Assembly: GCA_963733845.1 (NCBI GenBank)
Contig: CAVTEM010000007.1
Span: 930,001-994,000 of the forward strand
Reading direction: 5' to 3'
Source of the DNA: DATFQE01 sp963733845
GTDB taxonomy: Bacteria > Actinomycetota > Thermoleophilia > Gaiellales > Gaiellaceae
DNA: 64,000 nucleotides
Of the stretch, positions 58,809 through 64,000 are shown piece after piece. A program made the translations under genes and the position numbers. Each line of letters opens with the position of its first letter. The first letter of the stretch is position 1. Below the pieces are notes generated by a model, which was not told where the DNA came from, made no database searches, and worked only from the letters and a program-made list of their open reading frames with translations.

Positions 58809-59510
58809 CTAGTCCGTTTTCACCTCGGGCTCCAGCTTGTAGCCGACCCCGTAGCGCGTCTGGATGAACGTGTGGTCCCTGGCGCGGCGGTCGACCTTGT
58901 CGCGAAGCTTGCGGACGAAGACGTCGACCGTCCGGTCGCGGTGCCCCTCGCGCCGGCCCCAGATCTTCTGCAGCAGCTCGTCGCGGGTGACCACGCGCCC
59001 GCGCGAGAGCGCGAGCGTGTACAGGAGGCGGAACTCGGTCGGCGTCAGCTGTGCGCTCTCGCCGTGCACGAAGGCCTGGACGTCGTCGGGCGAGATCCGC
59101 AGCTCCTCGATCTCGAGCGGCCCGCCGCGGTCGGCCTCCTCGCCGCGCACGCCCCTGCGGGCCGCCGCCCCGACGCGGGCGACGAGCTCCTTCATCGAGA
59201 ACGGCTTCACGAGGTAGTCGTCGGCCCCGAGCTCGAGGGCGTGGACGCGGTCGTGCTCCGTCCCGCGGGCGCTGACGACGACGATCGGCGTTCCGATTCC
59301 CTCGCTGCGCGCGGTCTCGATCAGGTTCCACCCGTCGCGGCCGGGCAGCATCAGGTCCAGGACGCAGACGTCGGGCCGTTCGAAGCGCAGCCGCGCGAGA
59401 CCCGCGTCGCCGCGGGGGACCGTGAGCGGGTCGAAGCCCGCCGCTTCCAGGTGGCGGGCCATCCCCTGAGCGATGACGTCGTCGTCCTCGACGATCAGGA
59501 CCTTGGTCAT
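58809..59510 (-). CDS. phoP: PhoP/PhoB-like response regulator
   Basis: A 233-residue OmpR-type regulator. The receiver has KVLIVEDDDVIAQGMARH and acceptor Asp in VCVLDLMLPGRDG. The winged helix has LTPTEFRLLYTLALSRGRVV, HRDRTVDVFVRKLRDKV and QTRYGVGYKLEP. It is divergent from a PhoR-like kinase and next to pst and ppk genes, the usual layout of the phosphate regulon regulator. Its near-twin lies at 51583-52278. ATG 59510 is chosen because upstream codons do not resemble the family. Clusters of TCACC repeats lie in the divergent gap. Confidence 0.92.
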   Translation of the reverse strand: MTKVLIVEDDDVIAQGMARHLEAAGFDPLTVPRGDAGLARLRFERPDVCVLDLMLPGRDGWNLIETARSEGIGTPIVVVSARGTEHDRVHALELGADDYLVKPFSMKELVARVGAAARRGVRGEEADRGGPLEIEELRISPDDVQAFVHGESAQLTPTEFRLLYTLALSRGRVVTRDELLQKIWGRREGHRDRTVDVFVRKLRDKVDRRARDHTFIQTRYGVGYKLEPEVKTD

Positions 59511-59561
59511 CGCCACGATTGTGAACGAGCGGACGCCCGCCAAGCGGCCGTGCGCCTGCTC

Positions 59562-59590
59562 GATCACCACTTTTTCACCACTCCTTCACC
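59562..59590 (+). promoter_or_regulatory. Candidate PHO box upstream of phoR
   Basis: GATCACC, TTTCACC and CTTCACC begin at 59562, 59573 and 59584, exactly 11 bp apart, 49 bp before the phoR start. It may also serve the divergent phoP. Confidence 0.7.
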
Positions 59591-59638
59591 CACCGGGCAG
59601 CTTCGGGAAGCTCCCCCGCGAGCAGCGATACTCGGCGC

Positions 59639-60595
59639 GTGAGCGATCCCGCCGACGAGCTGATCCGCCTGCGCCTGGACGCCGAGCGCGGACGGCTTCT
59701 CGTCGAGCACAGCCCAGAGATCGTGGTCATCCTCGACGACAGGGGTCGCGTCGTTGCCAGCTCGAGGCGGGCGAGAGCCGCGCTCGAGGGCCTCTCCGAG
59801 GGAGCCGTGCTCCCGCCCCGCCTGCTGGAGCGCGAGGGGGTGACGCGGGTCGCGATCGAGGCCGGCGGCCACCGCGAGACGCTCTTCTACCTCGGAGGGA
59901 GCGGCGCGCTCGCCGCGTACGAGGAGCTGCGCTCGGGTTTCACGGCCGCGGTCTCGCACGAGCTGCGCACTCCGCTCGCCCGCGTCCTGGCGCTGCTCGA
60001 CACCGTCGCGCTGCCGGGCCAGAACCAGGAAGAGCTGCTCGAGCAGGCCCGCGCGGAGGTGGAGCAGATCGGCGAGCTGATCGACGAGGTGCTGTTCCTC
60101 AGCGAGCTCGAGACCGGCCGCACGGTCGTGTCGCTGACGGCAACGCGGGCGCTCCCCGTCGTCCGCGAGACGCTTGCCGAGCTGCAGGAGTCGGCGGTTC
60201 GCGCGGGCATGACGCTGCACGCGGGCGGCGACGAGGCAGCCGAGCTCCCGCTGCGGCCGCGCATGCTTCGGGTGGTGGTCGAGAACCTCGCCCGCAACGC
60301 CTTGCGGTACGCAGGCGACGGCGCCAGGTTCACGCTGACCGTGCAGGAGGGTGAGCTGCGCGCAGAAGACGACGGCGCCGGTGTCTCGGAGGACGAGGTC
60401 CCGAGGCTCTTCGAGCGCTTCTACCGCAGCGACCGGGCCCGTAGCTCGCGCGGGACCGGCCTGGGACTCGCGATCGTCAAGCACATCGTCACGTCGGCGG
60501 AAGGGACGATCGAGGCGCACGGCGGGATCGGGCGGGGCCTGTCGATCGTGTGCCGGTTCTCGTCTTCACCAGATCGTCACCAGACGTTCACCTGA
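59639..60595 (+). CDS. phoR: PhoR-like sensor histidine kinase
   Basis: A 318-residue kinase without transmembrane segments: a PAS-like N-terminal part (LLVEHSPEIVVILDDRGRVV), HisKA with TAAVSHELRTPLARVLALLD, and HATPase with VENLARNALRYAG, AEDDGAGVS and GTGLGLAIVKHI. It phosphorylates the divergent PhoP-like regulator. Absence of membrane spans fits actinobacterial PhoR-type kinases that sense through the Pst/PhoU complex, but several known members do have spans. Its last codons are part of the pstS1 PHO box. Confidence 0.9.
   Translation: MSDPADELIRLRLDAERGRLLVEHSPEIVVILDDRGRVVASSRRARAALEGLSEGAVLPPRLLEREGVTRVAIEAGGHRETLFYLGGSGALAAYEELRSGFTAAVSHELRTPLARVLALLDTVALPGQNQEELLEQARAEVEQIGELIDEVLFLSELETGRTVVSLTATRALPVVRETLAELQESAVRAGMTLHAGGDEAAELPLRPRMLRVVVENLARNALRYAGDGARFTLTVQEGELRAEDDGAGVSEDEVPRLFERFYRSDRARSSRGTGLGLAIVKHIVTSAEGTIEAHGGIGRGLSIVCRFSSSPDRHQTFT
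60564..60592 (+). promoter_or_regulatory. PHO box upstream of pstS1, inside the phoR 3' end
   Basis: CTTCACC, CGTCACC and GTTCACC begin at 60564, 60575 and 60586, exactly 11 bp apart, ending 46 bp before the pstS1 start. The repeats overlap the final codons of phoR, so coding and regulatory information are shared. Confidence 0.8.
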
Positions 60596-60637
60596 TCCGT
60601 ACCCGCATTCCGCGGTGGGGTCGAAACAATCGAGCGT

Positions 60638-61639
60638 GTGCGCACGTTCGTCGCGCTCCTTTGCCTGCTCGCGCTCCTGGGCGCCGCCTGCGGACGAGAG
60701 CGGCCGTCCGATGCCGCCCCGACCGAGACGCTGAGCGAGGAGGAGGCGACCGAGGGCTTCGGCGAGGAAGAGCTCGCGATCGAGGGCCGTGTGCGGGCGG
60801 ACGGGTCGAGCACGGTGGCGCCGCTCGTCAGCCTCGCGGCCGAGCGCTTCCGCAAGGTGGAGCCGGGCGTCGACGTCACGGTCGGCGTCTCCGGGACGGG
60901 CGGCGGCTTCGAGCGCTTCTGCGCAGGCGAGACCGACCTCTCCAACGCGTCGCGCCCGATCGAGGACGAGGAGAAGCAGGCCTGCGCCAAGAAGCGGATC
61001 CAGTTCCGCGAGCTGCAGGTCGCCAACGACGGCGTCTCGGTCGTGGTCAGTCCCGACAACGACTGGGCCGAGTGCCTCACCGTCGACCAGCTGCGCAAGA
61101 TCTGGGAGCCCGGCTCGAACGTGAAGTCCTGGCGCGATCTCGACCCGTCCTTCCCCGATGAGGACATCGCGCTCTTCGGCCCCGGTACCGACTCCGGCAC
61201 GTTCGACTTCTTCACCGAGCAGATCGTCGGCGAGGAGGGCAAGAGCCGCTCCGACTACTCCGCGACCGAGGACGACAACGTGATCGTCAACGGCGTGTCG
61301 AGCACCAAAGGCGGCCTCGGCTACTTCGGCCTCTCCTACTACGAGCAGAACAAGGCGAAGCTGAAGGCGGTCGAAGTCGACGGCGGCGACGGCTGCGTCG
61401 GGCCCTCCGCGGCGACCGTCCAGGACGCCAGCTACGCGCCGCTCTCGCGGCCGCTGCTCGTCTACGCGAAGGTCGAGTCGCTCGAGGACAAGCTCCAGGT
61501 CTCGGAGTTCCTTTCGTTCCTGCTGACGAACCAGGCGTCGCTCGCCAAGAGCGCCCTGTTCGTCCCGCTGACGAAGGAGCAGGCCGACAAGGCCTTCACC
61601 GTCCTGGAGGGATCCGGCATCGACGCCGGCAACGAGTGA
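60638..61639 (+). CDS. pstS: Phosphate ABC transporter substrate-binding lipoprotein PstS (copy 1)
   Basis: A 333-residue lipoprotein with signal LLCLLALLGAAC. The mature protein has DGSSTVAPLVSLAAERF, VGVSGTGGGFERFCAG and LSNASRPIEDEEKQAC, the phosphate-binding loops of the PstS family, followed by FGPGTDSGTFDFFTE. It collects phosphate for the PstCAB importer. It starts with GTG at 60638 behind a PHO box. A second, divergent copy follows in tandem. Confidence 0.95.
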   Translation: MRTFVALLCLLALLGAACGRERPSDAAPTETLSEEEATEGFGEEELAIEGRVRADGSSTVAPLVSLAAERFRKVEPGVDVTVGVSGTGGGFERFCAGETDLSNASRPIEDEEKQACAKKRIQFRELQVANDGVSVVVSPDNDWAECLTVDQLRKIWEPGSNVKSWRDLDPSFPDEDIALFGPGTDSGTFDFFTEQIVGEEGKSRSDYSATEDDNVIVNGVSSTKGGLGYFGLSYYEQNKAKLKAVEVDGGDGCVGPSAATVQDASYAPLSRPLLVYAKVESLEDKLQVSEFLSFLLTNQASLAKSALFVPLTKEQADKAFTVLEGSGIDAGNE

Positions 61640-61643
61640 GGCC

Positions 61644-61672
61644 GTTCACCACTTCTTCCCCGGGTGTTCACA
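61644..61672 (+). promoter_or_regulatory. Candidate PHO box upstream of pstS2
   Basis: GTTCACC at 61644 and GTTCACA at 61666 are 22 bp apart, with the poorer CTTCCCC in the middle 11-bp register at 61655. The set lies 80 bp before the second pstS gene. Confidence 0.65.
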
Positions 61673-61752
61673 CCACCGTTTCCCAAGGCAATCCACGACG
61701 GAGCGACCATCGCGGAGACCCGACCACTGAAACGGATGCAAGGGGGAAACGA

Positions 61753-62707
61753 ATGCGTAAGCACGTGACGAGGACCGTCGTGCTCGTGGGAGTGACGGTT
61801 CTGGCGGCCACCGCGTGGGTGGCGACCGGCTCGGCGCGGCCGTTCTCGGGCAGCGTCTCCGGGACTTTGACGGCCGACGGATCGAGCACCGTGGCGCCGT
61901 TTGCCACCGCCGCTGCCGAGGCTTTCCAGCGCGCAAATCGAGGCGCCCGCGTCACCGTCGGCGTCTCAGGGCACGGGCGGCGGCTTCGAGCGCTTCTGCA
62001 AGGGCGAGACGGACATGGCCAACGCCTCGCGGCCGATCCGCTACTCCGAGGCGCAGCGCTGCCACAACGCCAACATCCGCTACATCCAGTTCCTGGTCGC
62101 GAACGACGGCATCTCGCTCGTCGTGAACAAGAGCAACACGTGGGCGACCTGCCTCACGGTCGACGAGCTGAAGAAGGTCTGGGACCGTGGCTCGCGTGTG
62201 AACAACTGGAAGGACGTGCGCGCCGGCTTCCCGGATGTGCCGCTGAAGCTGTACGGCCCCGGCACGGACTCCGGCACCTTCGAGTTCTTCACGGAGAAGG
62301 TGAACGGGACGGCTAGGCGCAGCCGCTCCGACTACAGCGCGAGCGAGGACGACAACGTGCTCGTCCGCGGCGTCGAGGGCGACCGCGGCGCGATGGGCTA
62401 CTTCGGGCTCTCGTACTACCTGGAGAACAAGAGTCGGCTGAAGGTGCTCCGCGTCGACGGCGGCAACGGCTGCCAGACGCCGACCATCACGACCGTGCAG
62501 AGCCGCGCGTACAAGCCCCTCTCGCGGGCGCTCTTCATCTACGTCAAGCGGACGTCGTTCAACAAGGCGATCACCCGCGCGTTCATCAAGTACGTGATCC
62601 TGAACGAGAAGAAGATCGCCGGCACGGCGAAGATGGTGCCGCTGACACCGTCCCAGATTCGCAAGGCGAAGCGGCAGTACAACACCGCCCTGGCCAATCG
62701 GGCGTAG
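61753..62707 (+). CDS. pstS: Phosphate ABC transporter substrate-binding protein PstS (copy 2; frameshifted near 61968)
   Basis: About 317 residues. The signal peptide TVVLVGVTVLAATAWVATG lacks a lipobox cysteine, unlike copy 1, so this form may be secreted or differently anchored. The mature part has ADGSSTVAPFATAAAEAF, then after an inserted base near 61968 GTGGGFERFCKGETDMANAS and YGPGTDSGTFEFFTEKVNG. The last helix (KRQYNTALANR) ends at TAG 62705-62707. Paralogue of the preceding gene with a shared fold. Confidence 0.92.
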
Positions 62708-62739
62708 TAGACTAGACCGAGGAAACTAGGAGCCGTAGG

Positions 62740-63666
62740 TTGGCGACACAGGAGGCTTCTGCAGGCGCAGTCCGACTGCGTGCCACCCGCAGGCGCTGGG
62801 GCGAGGACGTCGTCAAGGGCGTCCTCGCCCTGTGCGCACTCGTCTCGATCGTGACCACGGTCGGGATCGTCGTCTCGCTGTTCATCCCCGCGATCGAGTT
62901 CTTCAGCGAGGTCTCGTTGTGGGAGTTCCTGTCAGGGAAAAACTGGGCACCGCTGTTCGAGCCGTCGAGCTTCGGTGTCCTGCCGCTGGTGGCGGGCACC
63001 CTCCTGGTCTCGCTCTGCGCGGCGGCGGTCGCGCTTCCCTTCGGGCTCGGATCGGCCATCTACCTGAGCGAGTACGCGCGTGAACGCACGCGCAAGATCC
63101 TCAAGCCCACCCTCGAGGTGCTCGCCGGGATCCCGACAGTGGTGTACGGCTACTTCGCGCTCACGGCGATCGCCCCACTGCTTCAGGACCTCGGGATCCA
63201 GGACGGAGTCTTCAGCGCCCTCGCCGCCGCGCTCGTGATGGGCGTGATGCTGATCCCGACGGTCGCCTCCGTCTCCGAGGACGCGATGTCCGCGGTCCCG
63301 CGCGATTTGCGCGACGGCGCCTATGCCCTCGGCTCGAATCGCATGCAGGTTGCCGTGCGCGTCGTCGTCCCAGCGGCGATCTCGGGGATCATCGCCTCGT
63401 TCGTGCTCGCGATCTCACGGGCCGTGGGCGAGACGATGATCGTCCTGATCGCCGCCGGCGGCCAGCCGAACTTGACGTTCAATCCCCTCGAGGCGGTGCA
63501 GACGATGACCGCCTTCATCGCCGCGACGGGCCAGGGCGACGTCCCCACGGGCTCGATCGAGTACAAGACGATCTTCGCGGTCGGGGCGACGCTCTTCGTG
63601 ATGACGCTCGTGATGAACCTCTTCTCGATCCGGCTCGTGCGCAAGTTCCGCGAGGTCTACGAATGA
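62740..63666 (+). CDS. pstC: Phosphate ABC transporter permease PstC
   Basis: A 308-residue membrane protein, TTG start at 62740 behind AGGAG. About six spans, including VLALCALVSIVTTVGIVVSL and VLPLVAGTLLVSLCAAAVAL. The family EAA-like loop is in the C-terminal half (RDGAYALGSNRMQVAVRVVV, SRAVGETMIVLIAAGG). It forms the channel with PstA. The stop overlaps the pstA start (ATGA). Confidence 0.94.
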   Translation: MATQEASAGAVRLRATRRRWGEDVVKGVLALCALVSIVTTVGIVVSLFIPAIEFFSEVSLWEFLSGKNWAPLFEPSSFGVLPLVAGTLLVSLCAAAVALPFGLGSAIYLSEYARERTRKILKPTLEVLAGIPTVVYGYFALTAIAPLLQDLGIQDGVFSALAAALVMGVMLIPTVASVSEDAMSAVPRDLRDGAYALGSNRMQVAVRVVVPAAISGIIASFVLAISRAVGETMIVLIAAGGQPNLTFNPLEAVQTMTAFIAATGQGDVPTGSIEYKTIFAVGATLFVMTLVMNLFSIRLVRKFREVYE

Positions 63667-64000
63667 GTGTTTCGCCCGCGGTTCTCCGCCCGGACAAGCC
63701 GCGCGGGCGCGTCTCGGGCGCGCTCTTCCGCGCGTTCCTCTACTTCTCGCTCTTCATCGGGATCTTCACGCTCGGCTTCCTGCTGGTGAAGGTCGTCGCC
63801 GAGGGCTGGAGGTACCTCGATCCCGTCCTGTTCCTCGAGCCGCCCTCGGCCGACCCGCAGATCGCCGGAGCCCGGCCGGCGATCCTCGCCACCATCTACC
63901 TCGGTCTGCTGCTGATCGCCTTCAGTGTCCCGATCGGCGTCGGCACGGCCATCTACCTCGAGGAGTACGCGAACCGCGACCGCTGGTACAACCGCGCGCT
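63663..64000 (+). CDS. pstA: Phosphate ABC transporter permease PstA, N-terminal part (cut by window edge)
   Basis: The first 112 residues are visible. After a short basic lead comes FLYFSLFIGIFTLGFLLVKV, then LATIYLGLLLIAFSVPIGVG and TAIYLEEYANRDRWYN, which matches the opening of PstA. The ATG at 63663 overlaps the pstC stop by 4 bp. The remainder, and presumably pstB and phoU, lie past the window. Confidence 0.9.
   Translation, partial: MSVSPAVLRPDKPRGRVSGALFRAFLYFSLFIGIFTLGFLLVKVVAEGWRYLDPVLFLEPPSADPQIAGARPAILATIYLGLLLIAFSVPIGVGTAIYLEEYANRDRWYNRA

Noticed and set aside
1..64000. Search for insertion sequences, prophage genes, integrases, CRISPR arrays, rRNA and long repeats.
   Set aside because: None seen by reading. 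The gene order looks chromosomal, and only one tRNA and short palindromes were found.

Overview
The window is GC-rich (about 70% by eye) and gene-dense. It has frequent GTG starts, several leaderless-looking promoters and many 4-bp start/stop overlaps. Gene content points to a high-GC actinobacterium; class Thermoleophilia (Gaiellales/Solirubrobacterales-like, perhaps a metagenome-assembled genome) is my best guess, inferred from the gene families and without an rRNA gene. No insertion sequence, prophage, CRISPR array or rRNA is visible. About 18 genes carry single-base frameshifts, including conserved genes such as ppx, pstS, msrB and an ABC ATPase. This looks like residual assembly indel error rather than mass pseudogenisation. 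Coordinates of such genes are given across the shift.

Layout. 1-7 kb: the start of an amidase gene, a secreted NHL propeller, a histidine phosphatase with an APH-like kinase, an orphan PAAR-like protein, TrpB2, MsrB and a zinc alcohol dehydrogenase. 7-11 kb: secreted and membrane proteins, a GH-like secreted protein, a TfoX-N protein and an FAD oxidase. 11.4-14.6 kb: a putative light/B12 module in which a CarH-type regulator faces a fasciclin/DUF378 unit across two triplets of 11-bp operator repeats, with two more genes downstream of carH. 14.6-20.8 kb: a signalling cluster (two histidine kinases, a REC-REC-cyclase, a NarL regulator and a lone receiver) flanked on both sides by paralogous secreted proteins. 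21-30.6 kb: surface and secreted proteins, small regulators, tRNA-Arg(CCU), TetR/epoxide hydrolase, a large BNR-propeller protein and two lipoproteins. 30.7-37.7 kb: a sugar ABC-uptake and catabolic operon with a divergent ROK repressor. 37.8-47.6 kb: PadR/S41 peptidase, CoxG-like, ABC-2 exporter with divergent PadR, an S33 peptidase, SixA, a damaged ArsR-type gene and PhzF. 47.2-50.4 kb: a TPP-riboswitch operon (CytX transporter, PfkB kinase, BNR protein) next to pdxH.

50.5-64 kb is a phosphate/polyphosphate island: uppP, two PhoP/PhoB-like response regulators, an ATP-grasp enzyme, CYTH-CHAD, a MutT1-like NUDIX/histidine phosphatase pair, ppx, ppk1, a PhoR-like kinase, two pstS genes, pstC and the start of pstA. 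Five candidate PHO boxes (direct repeats related to GTTCACC, phased by 11 bp) lie before the first regulator, ppk1, phoR and both pstS genes. They suggest one PhoP regulon covering uptake and polyphosphate storage.
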